Assembly (NCBI GenBank): GCA_022565015.1
Contig: JADFKI010000140.1
Location: forward strand, 1-9,344
DNA: 9,344 nucleotides
Direction: 5' to 3'
DNA from: Chloroflexota bacterium
GTDB taxonomy: Bacteria > Chloroflexota > Dehalococcoidia > Lucifugimonadales > JADFKI01
Part shown: piece by piece, positions 1-6,704 of the stretch
Layout of the letters: every line of letters begins with the position of its first letter
Numbering within the stretch: the stretch's first letter is position 1
The notes under the pieces: model-generated
Seen by the model: the letters and a program-made list of their open reading frames with translations, nothing else
Database searches by the model: none
What the model was told of the DNA's origin: nothing
Translations under genes and position numbers: made by a program

Positions 1-693
1 GTCGGCCTCGTACACGTCATAAGGCGAATACTCGCCTTCGTCGACGCCTAGCCCCAGCGACTCCACAAGCTCCAGGACCGTGTGCATGCTAACGCCGGGC
101 AGCACGTTGCCACGGTCGGGCAGCTTGATCCGGCCGTCCTTGGCAAACATGAAGTTCGCGCCTTTGCACTCGGTAATGATACCGTCCTGGTTCGTCATGA
201 GAGGGAATACCTGCGGGCCTCCGGCGTCGGAGCCGTCCTCGGACAGGCCCGCGCCGTAGGTCGCCGGCGTGACGAGCCGGACCCCGTTTACGTAGCCGCG
301 GGCGAAGGTCGAGAAGTCCAGGGGCTCGCAGTATATGACGACGTTTACCTCGGGCTCCTGCCCTTCCGATTTTGGGGGCACGACGCTGACGATCTGCGTG
401 ACCGAGAGCTCCTCTCCGGGGGCAAGCAGCGCGGCGTTGGACTCCACGATGGAGTTGGTGATGCGCTCCATCTCTTCCATGGTCATACCGGCGTCGATGC
501 CGGAGTAGTTCAAGCCGTTGTAGAGCCGTTCCAGATGCTTGCGAAGCTTGAAGATGCGGCCGTTGAAAGTCCGCTCGCCGTCGTAGAAGCCGCCTGCGGA
601 GCCTGCGCCCGACCTCTGCAGCTCCAGGGCTGCCTGGCTATGGGGCATGACCTGCCCGTTAAGGAACGTCAGGAACTCTCTCTGCTCGGTCAT
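1..693 (-). CDS. Class IV (branched-chain / D-amino-acid type) aminotransferase, partial, apparently lacking the catalytic lysine
   Basis: This is the N-terminal 231 codons of a fold-type IV PLP aminotransferase (IlvE/Dat/PabC family, usually about 280-310 aa). The C-terminus lies beyond the left edge. The ATG at 691-693 follows in-frame stops and a GAAGG. Family landmarks seen: the opening FLNGQVMPHSQA (residues 10-21), FYDGERTFNGRIFKLRKHL (36-54, with the phosphate-side Arg41), the ITECKGANFMF block (173-183, with Glu175 that contacts the PLP pyridine nitrogen), and NVLPGVS (196-202). Oddities: the usual DRGF..GDG stretch reads RSGAGSAGG (27-35). The segment between VRLVTPAT (138-145) and QVFPLM (161-166) is short and Gly/Ser/Asp-rich, and no lysine occurs from residue 109 to 176, where the Schiff-base lysine should be. 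It may be a non-transaminase paralogue, a decaying gene, or a sequence with a small in-frame loss. Family membership is firm; activity is doubtful. It lies 99 bp downstream of the MFS gene. Confidence 0.85.
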   Translation of the reverse strand, partial: MTEQREFLTFLNGQVMPHSQAALELQRSGAGSAGGFYDGERTFNGRIFKLRKHLERLYNGLNYSGIDAGMTMEEMERITNSIVESNAALLAPGEELSVTQIVSVVPPKSEGQEPEVNVVIYCEPLDFSTFARGYVNGVRLVTPATYGAGLSEDGSDAGGPQVFPLMTNQDGIITECKGANFMFAKDGRIKLPDRGNVLPGVSMHTVLELVESLGLGVDEGEYSPYDVYEAD

Positions 694-792
694 CTCGAAG
701 GGCCTTCACGTTTACGGCTTGCGGATTCTGGACTGGTACTCGATGAGCAGGGCCCAAATGTTGAGGCCATTCTACCAGCATTTTTCATGTCG

Positions 793-1971
793 TCATGCGA
801 AGCCTTGTTCTCTGACTTTCTGAAATCTTAGAAAGATGCCGACGAATAATGGAACGGTGATGAAAAAGAACGCGCCTACGATCAGGGGTGCGGCCGCACT
901 GCTCGTCAGGTCTCTGCTGAAGCCCGCGACTACCGGCCCGATGAAGTTGCCCGCGTAAAGCCAGGTGAAGAAGACGCCTAATAGCGGGCCAAGGTTGTCT
1001 CGGCTGGCGATGCGGGACGGCATTGCCGTAATTGCCCCAGGCGGAGGCCCAATCGTGAGTCCAAAGAGAATGGTGAGCAGAAGCGCGAACGGGACGTATG
1101 GGAATAGGGCCAACGCAAGCCCGGACATTAGGGAAAACAGTACAGTCGCAGAATAGGGTCTGCCCAACCGCTCCGTCAGAAATCCGCCAAGAGGCACCGA
1201 GAAGACTGTAATCCAGACGCCAATGCTTACCAGGGCGGTAGCCTCTACCGGGGAAATCCCGCGGTCCACCAGCGCTCCCGGCGCAAAGCTGAAGAAAGAG
1301 GTGAAGCCCATGTTGAATGTCGCCCACGTCAGGCCCGCCACCGTCGCCAGCCAGAACTCGCGAGCCGAAAGCGAGAAGATTTGCGTGGCTCTCTCCTGCG
1401 CAGGCTCGGCAACGGGAGCGACGCGATAGAGCATCGTGATGAGCAGCGCCCCCACGATACTCATGGCCGCTGTAAGGAACATCACGGCCTGCCAAGACGT
1501 TGTTTCTGCCAGACCGTTCTGAGTCAGCAGGCCCAAGGCGATTCCGGCGGGCCAGCTTCCTAAAACGACCCCCAGTGCGGTGACGATTTCTCTGTCTGCG
1601 AACCAGTCGGTTACCATCTTTACGACGACTACGTTGAAGAGGACCGCGCCGATGCCCGCCACAAGCCTGCCGGAAAGCTCTACGGAGTAAGAGCCTCCCA
1701 CGCCCATTATGACGGCGCCGACCGCCATAATCGTCAGACCAAACGCTGAGACGCGTTTGTCGCCGACGAGCCTCGTCATGAAGCCGCCGGGCAGCGCCAG
1801 AAATGCGCCCGGAAGCATGAACATGCCGATGAGAGTGCCTAATTGCCCGTAGCTCAGGTCCAGGTCTTCGATGAGAAAGGAGTCCAGGGAGGCTACCGAC
1901 TGGAACTGGAAGCCCATGGAGGTACGCACGAGGGCCAGCAAGGCCAGTATGGTCCAGCGATTGTTGAACAA
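793..1971 (-). CDS. Major facilitator superfamily (MFS) transporter
   Basis: A 392-aa inner-membrane secondary transporter of the MFS fold; substrate unknown. Twelve hydrophobic segments can be drawn at roughly residues 6-26, 44-63, 74-93, 100-120, 132-150, 160-182, 205-229, 244-263, 274-291, 296-314, 329-350 and 360-382, with a longer polar loop (183-204) between the two six-helix halves. The loop after helix 2 carries the motif-A-like GGFMTRLVGDKRV (62-74), echoed after helix 8 by GGFLTERLGRP (262-272), the typical pseudo-repeat of this family. The overall look resembles CynX/NimT-like or sugar-phosphate-type MFS proteins, but I cannot name a substrate. The start is TTG at 1969-1971. The next in-frame ATG (residue 19) would cut off helix 1, and an in-frame TAA (the stop of the phosphatase gene, same frame) lies 45 nt upstream. 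It is probably the penultimate gene of the operon. Confidence 0.9.
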   Translation of the reverse strand: MFNNRWTILALLALVRTSMGFQFQSVASLDSFLIEDLDLSYGQLGTLIGMFMLPGAFLALPGGFMTRLVGDKRVSAFGLTIMAVGAVIMGVGGSYSVELSGRLVAGIGAVLFNVVVVKMVTDWFADREIVTALGVVLGSWPAGIALGLLTQNGLAETTSWQAVMFLTAAMSIVGALLITMLYRVAPVAEPAQERATQIFSLSAREFWLATVAGLTWATFNMGFTSFFSFAPGALVDRGISPVEATALVSIGVWITVFSVPLGGFLTERLGRPYSATVLFSLMSGLALALFPYVPFALLLTILFGLTIGPPPGAITAMPSRIASRDNLGPLLGVFFTWLYAGNFIGPVVAGFSRDLTSSAAAPLIVGAFFFITVPLFVGIFLRFQKVREQGFA

Positions 1972-2016
1972 GCTATATCCCAGGTCCGGTTGCGAGATGA
2001 AGGGCCCCGCCCTGTT

Positions 2017-2586
2017 TTATTTGACTCTGGTTCCTGCCGTAGTCTCCGTCTCGAAGGCGCGTAGCAGCTCCATCTGGGGAGGCATGATGTAGATGAACGG
2101 CCGCGCCCGCCTTACCAGCGTTAGAGCGTCGGCCAGCGTCATTCCCCGGCTGATAAAGTAGGCCAATGCCAACGTCGGGGCGCGCCCGACTCCCGCCGAG
2201 CAATGTATGTAGACCTTTTCACCCTGCTCGACGGCGCCGTGTATGAATTCGATCCCCCGACTTAGATGCTCCATGCTGATCGCCGTGTCGTCCACCGTGG
2301 GCAGATGGCAGTAGCTCTCCAGCTCCAGACCGTGCTCCGCGTCGTCGAATTCGATTCGCATATTAACGAGGTGCCTGAAACCCTTCCGTCGCAGCATACT
2401 CCTGCCCGATTTACGGAACTGAGGCCCCACGTACACCAGAGGCGTGACGCGGCTGAATTTCAGAATGGGGGTGCCCGTCACGTAGGGTACGCCTCTGCCG
2501 TATGCCCAGATGAGGGTGGTGCGAAGGCCCTGTTGCCGCAGTCGTCTGGCGAGGATGCGAACGCCGTTCTTGACGAACCTGATCAA
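2017..2586 (-). CDS. Dual-specificity / tyrosine protein phosphatase (DUSP-like)
   Basis: A 189-aa protein of the cysteine-dependent phosphatase superfamily, which removes phosphate from Ser/Thr/Tyr residues or sometimes from lipids or RNA. The signature HCSAGVGRAP (residues 128-137) gives the nucleophile Cys129 and the phosphate-binding Arg135 of the CX5R loop. Asp99 or Asp100 in LPTVDDTA is placed to be the general acid. The core starts near LVYVGPQF (50-57). The first 45 residues form a basic, amphipathic extension (MIRFVKNGVRILARRLRQQG, residues 1-20) that may touch membrane, nucleic acid or a partner. The start is TTG at 2584-2586, overlapping the xseB stop as TTGA, so translation is probably coupled to xseB; no ATG or GTG start occurs near the N-terminus. 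The substrate is unknown. Its place directly behind exonuclease VII genes is not part of the widely conserved layout. Confidence 0.88.
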   Translation of the reverse strand: MIRFVKNGVRILARRLRQQGLRTTLIWAYGRGVPYVTGTPILKFSRVTPLVYVGPQFRKSGRSMLRRKGFRHLVNMRIEFDDAEHGLELESYCHLPTVDDTAISMEHLSRGIEFIHGAVEQGEKVYIHCSAGVGRAPTLALAYFISRGMTLADALTLVRRARPFIYIMPPQMELLRAFETETTAGTRVK

Positions 2587-2855
2587 AGCTCTTCGTCCTG
2601 CTCATCCGAGTCTTCGGCCATGAACCGCATCTGCTCGCCAAACGCCGTCTGTATTCGATTTATGCGAAGCTCCGCCGTTGCCAGCATCTCGCTGCACCGC
2701 CTGGCGAGCTTCATGCCCGTTTCATAGAGCTGGGTGGCGTCGGTGAGCGCAAGTCCCCCCTCTTCCAGGGCTTTGACGGTCTCGTCCAGGCGATTGAGGG
2801 CCTGCTCAAAATTAAGGTCCTTGTCGTCGGCGGGAGCCTTGTCGGTTTCAGCCAT
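2583..2855 (-). CDS. xseB: Exodeoxyribonuclease VII small subunit
   Basis: The small subunit binds several copies per XseA and is needed for exonuclease VII, which degrades single-stranded DNA to oligonucleotides in both directions and acts in mismatch repair and damage processing. With the chosen start it is 90 aa, close to the usual 70-90. The XseB helical-hairpin pattern is clear: LNFEQALNRLDETVKALEEG (residues 14-33), then LALTDATQLYETGMKLARRC and a final helix ending in a very acidic tail (EDSDEQDEEL). I prefer the ATG at 2853-2855 over an upstream in-frame TTG at 2871-2873, because AGGAGG lies 7 nt before the ATG. With this start the gene overlaps the end of xseA by 8 nt (ATGGCTGA), typical of coupled xseAB. 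Its stop overlaps the TTG start of the phosphatase gene. Confidence 0.93.
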   Translation of the reverse strand: MAETDKAPADDKDLNFEQALNRLDETVKALEEGGLALTDATQLYETGMKLARRCSEMLATAELRINRIQTAFGEQMRFMAEDSDEQDEEL

Positions 2856-4047
2856 CGTCGCCCCTCCTGACAAAAGTGACGTCGGCCTCGAAGCCGCCTT
2901 CGCTGAGAGTCACGTCCACTTCGTCTCCCTTGCGAACCTGAGTTGCACCGCTAATCACGGCGCCCTCCTGTTTCATCTGAATAATGGCATATCCCCTTCG
3001 CATGGTGTCCTTGGGGCTGACCGAATGTAGCCTGCCGTCCAGCCCACCAAACCGCTCGGACTTCACCGCCAGGTTGTGCTTCAGGTGCGTGTAGGCTGTC
3101 TTGAGCAGGTCATCCACCCGCATTCTAAGCGTGTCCAGGTCGGGTCGCCCGCGCTCCATCCTTCCGATGAGCTGCAGCGCGGCCTCCTTCTTTGTGGAGA
3201 GCTGACCCCATATGCCGGCGTTCAGGGACTGCTCGTCGACGAGTATGCGTGAGCTCAACTCCATCTTGTCGGGCACCACAAGCTCGGCGGCGGCCGAAGG
3301 CGTCGGCGCTCGTACGTCGGCGACCAGGTCTGCGATCGTATAGTCGGTCTCGTGGCCTACGGCGCTGACTACGGGCACGCGACTGCCGTAGATCGCCCTG
3401 GCGACCAGCTCTTCGTTGAATGGCCACAGGTCTTCCAGGGACCCGCCGCCTCGGGCCACGATGATGACGTCGAGGCCGGGTTCGTCGTTGGCGGCCTGTA
3501 TGGCCTCCGCAATGGCGGGCGCGGCCGTTTCGCCCTGCACGGGCGCGGGGGCCAGCATCAGCTCAACCAGGGGGTAGCGCCGTCCGATTACGTCCTGTAT
3601 GTCGTGCCAGACGGCCCCGGTCGGCGAGGACACGACGCCTATCTTTTGCGGGTATGTCGGAAGCTTCCTTTTTCGAGAGGACTCGAACAGGCCCTCTGTC
3701 TCCAGCTTTAGCTTTAGCTGCTCCAGCTTCAACTGAAGCTCACCAACGCCCTCGGGCTGGACTATGTCGACGATAAGCTGAAGGTCGCCGCGAACCTCGT
3801 ATATGGACACCCTGCCGTGGGCGACGATCGCGACGCCGTTGTCGAGCTGCTCCGAGCCGCGCGAGTTTCTGAACATTACACAGCGCAGAGAGGCGTTGGC
3901 GTCCCTGAGGGTAAAGTAGGAATGTCCGGAGCCGGGCCGAGCCAGGTTGGAGACCTCGCCCGCTACCCAGACGTCTTGCAGCAGCGAGTCTTGCTCGATC
4001 ACCTCTTTGAGGTAGGAGGACACCTGTGAGACGGAATATACGGCCAT
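2848..4047 (-). CDS. xseA: Exodeoxyribonuclease VII large subunit
   Basis: The catalytic subunit of exonuclease VII, cytoplasmic, acting on single-stranded DNA. With the chosen start it is 399 aa, within the family's short range (E. coli about 456). An N-terminal OB-fold spans roughly residues 3-100 (VSQVSSYLKEVIEQD; VWVAGEVSNL; SGHSYFTLRD). The nuclease domain follows, with KIGVVSSPTGAVWHDI (135-150), VIIVARGGGSLEDLWPFNEE (194-213) and VVSAVGHETDYTIAD (226-240), then RAPTPSAAAE (246-255). A charged helical stretch covers about 262-335 and the terminal SPKDTMRRGYAI (344-355) is typical of the family. I start at the ATG 4045-4047 (MAVYSVSQVS), where family similarity begins. An ATG at 4135-4137 would add 30 Ser/Arg-rich residues and has no visible ribosome site. 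The site at 4047 is itself weak (AAGAA). It lies 102 bp after efp, or 12 bp if the longer form is used. Confidence 0.94.
   Translation of the reverse strand: MAVYSVSQVSSYLKEVIEQDSLLQDVWVAGEVSNLARPGSGHSYFTLRDANASLRCVMFRNSRGSEQLDNGVAIVAHGRVSIYEVRGDLQLIVDIVQPEGVGELQLKLEQLKLKLETEGLFESSRKRKLPTYPQKIGVVSSPTGAVWHDIQDVIGRRYPLVELMLAPAPVQGETAAPAIAEAIQAANDEPGLDVIIVARGGGSLEDLWPFNEELVARAIYGSRVPVVSAVGHETDYTIADLVADVRAPTPSAAAELVVPDKMELSSRILVDEQSLNAGIWGQLSTKKEAALQLIGRMERGRPDLDTLRMRVDDLLKTAYTHLKHNLAVKSERFGGLDGRLHSVSPKDTMRRGYAIIQMKQEGAVISGATQVRKGDEVDVTLSEGGFEADVTFVRRGDDG
2863..2868 (-). promoter_or_regulatory. Strong Shine-Dalgarno site for xseB
   Basis: AGGAGG on the minus strand, 7 nt before the ATG at 2853-2855 and inside the last codons of xseA. 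It decides the xseB start in favour of the shorter, 90-residue form. Confidence 0.75.
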
Positions 4048-4149
4048 ATTTTCTTGGCTATCTGTCCTGCATCGAGTAGATACACGGGAAGACGACGATA
4101 CTGGCCCGCCTGCCACATAGGAGTCCAGGCCCATCATTGGGCAGGCCGG

Positions 4150-4713
4150 CTAGATGCGGGATAGGTAGTCTCCCGAGCGTGTGTCGATCTTTACCTTCGC
4201 GCCCTGATTGACGAACAGGGGCACCTGTACGACGAAGCCCGTCTCCAGGGTTGCGGGCTTCGTGCCGCCCTGCGCCGTGTCTCCCTTCACACCCGGCACC
4301 GTCTCAATGACTTCAAGGTCGACGGTGATGGGAAGCTCGATGGTGATTGGCTCATCGCGAAACAGGACGAGGTCGACGGTCGTCTGTTCGACGAGGAATT
4401 GGATCGCACTGCCTATCTGGTCCTCCGAGAGGGGGAACTGCTCGTAAGACTCCGTGTCCATGAAATAGTAAAGGTTCTCATCCTTGTAGATGTAGTTGGC
4501 GCTGCGCCTCTCCACCGAGGCCAGCTTGAAGTCCACGTCGTAGCCTGAGAAGGTCTTTTCCATGAGGCGGCCGCTGCGCAGGCCTCGGAACTTGATGCGC
4601 ATCACGGGGGCGCGTTGCTGCATCTTGCTGCGCTCGTAGTCAACGACCAGGAAGGGCTCGCCGTCCAGCTCGATTGCCATTCCCTTCTTCAGGTCGCCAT
4701 ATCCGATGGTCAT
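4150..4713 (-). CDS. efp: Elongation factor P
   Basis: EF-P (187 aa, the usual length) binds between the ribosomal P and E sites and relieves stalling at polyproline. The three-barrel architecture is readable: a KOW-like N-terminal domain (MTIGYGDLKKGMAIELDGEP, residues 1-20), an OB domain with EKTFSGYDVDF and YYFMDTESYEQF, and a C-terminal OB domain with the family signature GGTKPATLETGFVVQVPLFV and a KIDTRSGDYLSR end. The modified loop tip, PGKG with Lys34 in E. coli, here reads SKMQQRAP. An ungapped alignment from LDGEP puts Gln33 at the Lys34 position, with Lys30 and Arg34 nearby, so the modification chemistry of E. coli may not apply. The ATG at 4711-4713 has AAGGGG 9 nt upstream. It follows the M24 peptidase gene by 24 bp in the conserved aroQ-peptidase-efp order. 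Confidence 0.96.
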   Translation of the reverse strand: MTIGYGDLKKGMAIELDGEPFLVVDYERSKMQQRAPVMRIKFRGLRSGRLMEKTFSGYDVDFKLASVERRSANYIYKDENLYYFMDTESYEQFPLSEDQIGSAIQFLVEQTTVDLVLFRDEPITIELPITVDLEVIETVPGVKGDTAQGGTKPATLETGFVVQVPLFVNQGAKVKIDTRSGDYLSRI

Positions 4714-4737
4714 TCGTGGACACCCCTTATCTACCGA

Positions 4738-5817
4738 CTATCCGATCTTGTTCGCCTTGCTGATCACGCGGGCCTTGCCGTTTTCCAAAACAACGATGTC
4801 TTCGATCCGCACGCCGCCCCATCCGGACAGGTATATCCCGGGCTCTATGGTGAATACCATGCCGTCTTCGAGGACGTCATCCGCACGAGGACCGACCCTC
4901 GGGTACTCGTGGACCGCCAGTCCTACGCCGTGTCCCAGGCTGTGGCCAAAGTTTTCCCCATAGCCCGCCTGGGATATTATATCTCGGGCGATGGCGTCGA
5001 CCTGCTCGCCGGTCATTCCCGCCTCCACCTGCTCCTCCGCCGCGAGCTGCGCCCGAAGCACTATGTCGTAGACCTCTTTGAACTTGTCGTCGGCCTGCCC
5101 GACGATGACCGTGCGCGTGAGGTCGCTGCAGTAGCCCTGGTACTTGGCTCCCATATCGATCACTACGGCGTCGCCTTCCCGAATCACCGTCTCATCGGCC
5201 CTGTGATGAGGGAGGGCCCCGTTTGGGCCGGCGCCTACGATCGTGTCGAAGGAGATCATCTCGGCCCCGCGCTCTCGCATCGCCTTTTCAAGCTCCCACG
5301 CTACAGCCTCTTCGGTCATGCCGGGCTCAATCGCGGCGGCCACCGAGTCCAGGGCCTGGTCCGCGATCTCGACCGCCCTCGTGAGCATCTTTATCTCGTT
5401 GTCGTCCTTTACGACCCTTAGCTTCTCGACGATGCCGGTGGTGCCGACCAGCTCCGGCTTGTTGGACTTCTCATCCTCGGCGGCGGCCTTCTTGAATGCA
5501 TCAAACGTGTGGACGGTAAGGTCCTCGCTTTCGAAGCCGATGCGCTTGACGCCCTGCTCCGCCGTCCATTCCGGGAGCCAGCCCAGTCCGGCGCCGGTGC
5601 GGCTGACCCTGAAGTCCGGCGACTGTTGCCCCGCCTGCTCGACGTACCGAAAGTCCGTCGCCAGCACGGCGTCGTCCTGAGATATGAGCAGGTACCCCGC
5701 CGAGCCCGTAAAGCCCGACATGTAGCGGCGGTTCTCGGGCGAAGAGACCAATATCGCGTCAAGCTCGTCTTCGATGAGCCTCTGCCGAATCCTGTCCAGC
5801 TTGCTGCTTGCGGTCAT
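4738..5817 (-). CDS. M24B metallopeptidase (Xaa-Pro peptidase, YqhT/PepQ-like)
   Basis: A 359-aa cytosolic peptidase of the creatinase-fold M24 family, cleaving peptides next to proline (Xaa-Pro aminopeptidase or dipeptidase; I cannot tell which). The N-terminal creatinase-N domain runs to about residue 130 (RYMSGFTGSAGYLLIS, 31-46). The C-terminal pita-bread domain carries all five metal ligands: Asp221 (VIDMGAKY), Asp232 (CSDLTRTV), His296 (HSLGHGVGL), Glu325 (FTIEPGIYL) and Glu339 (GVRIEDIVV), plus the active-site histidines around PHH (203-205). The start is ATG 5815-5817, with AAGAAGG 6 nt upstream and only 2 nt after the aroQ stop. A longer frame up to 5880 would run inside aroQ and has no family support. 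An intact set of ligands suggests an active enzyme. Coexpression with efp, a polyproline factor, is a conserved but unexplained link. Confidence 0.95.
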   Translation of the reverse strand: MTASSKLDRIRQRLIEDELDAILVSSPENRRYMSGFTGSAGYLLISQDDAVLATDFRYVEQAGQQSPDFRVSRTGAGLGWLPEWTAEQGVKRIGFESEDLTVHTFDAFKKAAAEDEKSNKPELVGTTGIVEKLRVVKDDNEIKMLTRAVEIADQALDSVAAAIEPGMTEEAVAWELEKAMRERGAEMISFDTIVGAGPNGALPHHRADETVIREGDAVVIDMGAKYQGYCSDLTRTVIVGQADDKFKEVYDIVLRAQLAAEEQVEAGMTGEQVDAIARDIISQAGYGENFGHSLGHGVGLAVHEYPRVGPRADDVLEDGMVFTIEPGIYLSGWGGVRIEDIVVLENGKARVISKANKIG

Positions 5818-5819
5818 TG

Positions 5820-6260
5820 TCAGCCTTCTTGTCTCAGAGTGCCCACGAGGAACTCGAGGGCGAATATGTATCCCCGCCAACCGAGGCCGGCTATCTGACC
5901 CTGCGCTATGTCGGCGACGACGGACTGGCGCCGAAACTCGTCACGCGCATGGATGTTGGACAGGTGGACCTCGACGATGGGCAATCGGGAGTCTACCAGA
6001 GCATCCCTAAGCGAGAGGCCGTAATGCGTCAGGGCGCCGGCGTTGACAACGATGCCCTCTGCGTCCGATGCCGCCTCTTGCAGGTAGTCTATGATAGCGC
6101 CTTCCGAGTTGGATTGGAAAGTCTCTACGTCCACGTCGAGGTCGCGGGCCTTCTCCTCAATCAGCACTTCGATGTCGGCCAACGACTTCACGCCGTACAG
6201 AGACGATTCCCTTTTCCCCAGCATATTCAGGTTGGGGCCGTTGATTACGAGGATTTTCAT
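5820..6260 (-). CDS. aroQ: Type II 3-dehydroquinate dehydratase
   Basis: Catalyses the third step of the shikimate pathway (3-dehydroquinate to 3-dehydroshikimate), as a dodecamer in the cytoplasm in known members. The 146-aa length is typical. Visible family marks: ILVINGPNLNMLGKRE (residues 3-18, with Asn12), the catalytic Tyr22 in LYG, the substrate-binding loop VVNAGALTHYG (71-81; Asn73, and Ala74 where Pro is usual in NPGAYTH), the catalytic His99 in VEVHLSNIHARDEFRRQS (96-113), with Arg110, and the GWRGYIFAL end. The start ATG at 6258-6260 has only a modest GCAGG upstream. The gene probably opens the operon that continues into the M24 peptidase gene (2 nt gap) and efp; an AT-rich promoter-like region lies just upstream. 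Confidence 0.96.
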   Translation of the reverse strand: MKILVINGPNLNMLGKRESSLYGVKSLADIEVLIEEKARDLDVDVETFQSNSEGAIIDYLQEAASDAEGIVVNAGALTHYGLSLRDALVDSRLPIVEVHLSNIHARDEFRRQSVVADIAQGQIAGLGWRGYIFALEFLVGTLRQEG

Positions 6261-6296
6261 CTAGCAACCTGCGTCAAAAACTATGGTGACATTCTA

Positions 6297-6326
6297 ATAC
6301 AAAACAACACCCTGGGCTTAAGTCAA
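6297..6326 (-). promoter_or_regulatory. Possible sigma-70-type promoter for aroQ operon
   Basis: On the minus strand TTGACT (6321-6326) is followed after 18 nt by TTGTAT (6297-6302). A better -10-like TAGAAT lies at 6291-6296 but at a 24-nt distance. The -35 is good and the -10 is poor, so this is a tentative call supported by the AT-rich context and by the start of the tight operon 37 nt downstream. Confidence 0.35.
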
Positions 6327-6327
6327 A

Positions 6328-6341
6328 TTTTCCCCCCTTTT
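6328..6341. repeat. Polypyrimidine mirror repeat TTTTCCCCCCTTTT
   Basis: A perfect 14-nt mirror repeat on the plus strand (A4G6A4 on the minus strand) directly upstream of the putative -35 of the aroQ promoter. It could act as an upstream element or be a slippage-prone homopolymer site. It is short and may be chance. Confidence 0.4.
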
Positions 6342-6541
6342 ACTGTTCTCCTTGGCGAATTCGAACTGAAAGGTTTCCAGCGCACAGAAACAGGAAGATG
6401 CGGAGGATGTATCCGGCGAGCTACGTCCAGGAATAAAGATGCAATCAGTCGACTATCAGCCTGCGCATGGAGGACCCGCAGCGGCGCTTGTGTGCATGGG
6501 GCGCATCAGAATATTCAGCGGTCCCGGCCCAGTATGGCGTG

Positions 6542-6619
6542 CTAGAAGAGCTGGTCGATGCCCAGGAGCACCAAGAAGCTGACTTGTCCGGCGGCTATGA
6601 TCAGAAGTAGACGTCGCAT
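6542..6619 (-). CDS. Putative 25-residue single-pass membrane peptide
   Basis: A short open frame on the same strand as its neighbours: ATG at 6617-6619, TAG at 6542-6544. The product begins MRRLLLIIAAGQVSF and ends LLGIDQLF: two arginines, then an almost unbroken hydrophobic stretch of about 18 residues, the layout of a small single-pass inner-membrane protein with its N-terminus inside. AAGG lies about 9 nt before the ATG. It sits 86 bp after the xerC stop and some 280 bp before aroQ, so it could be read on the xerC transcript. I do not recognise a family. At this length a chance frame is a real possibility; the ordered charge/hydrophobic pattern is the only positive evidence. Confidence 0.35.
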   Translation of the reverse strand: MRRLLLIIAAGQVSFLVLLGIDQLF

Positions 6620-6704
6620 GAGAGATTGCCTTAGCTGGTCTTAGCCCCAATCTACGCCAGGCGCCCCTCGTCGCGCATGGGTGACACCATCTAAATCTAT
6701 CCCG

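Larger units (their letters stand above)
6261..6541. other. Intergenic region upstream of aroQ; no convincing gene
   Basis: About 280 bp. The part nearest aroQ (6261-6345) is markedly AT-richer than the surrounding genes and holds promoter-like hexamers and a mirror repeat. The rest (6346-6541) is GC-rich; its only open frames are Arg/Gly/Pro-rich with no family look on either strand. I found no tRNA-like cloverleaf and no clear hairpin-plus-T-run terminator. Confidence 0.5.

Noticed and set aside
694..792. Short frames between the MFS and aminotransferase genes, one reading NIWALLIEYQSRIRKP and another of about 32 codons overlapping the aminotransferase start as ATGA
   Set aside because: The first looks protein-like but has a stop just upstream and no usable start codon; the second is Ser/Arg-rich without any support. 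The first could be a remnant of an older gene end.
82..831. Long plus-strand open frame over the aminotransferase
   Set aside because: It is antisense to a minus-strand frame with clear class IV aminotransferase motifs; its own translation shows no family pattern.
5818..5880. Longer N-terminus for the M24 peptidase
   Set aside because: It would run through the end of aroQ in another frame, while the ATG at 5817 has a good ribosome site and fits the family N-terminus.
6439..6582. Plus-strand 47-codon frame with AGGA 7 nt upstream of its ATG
   Set aside because: The translation is Arg/Pro/Gly/Ala-rich with no pattern, and it overlaps the more convincing small minus-strand frame.
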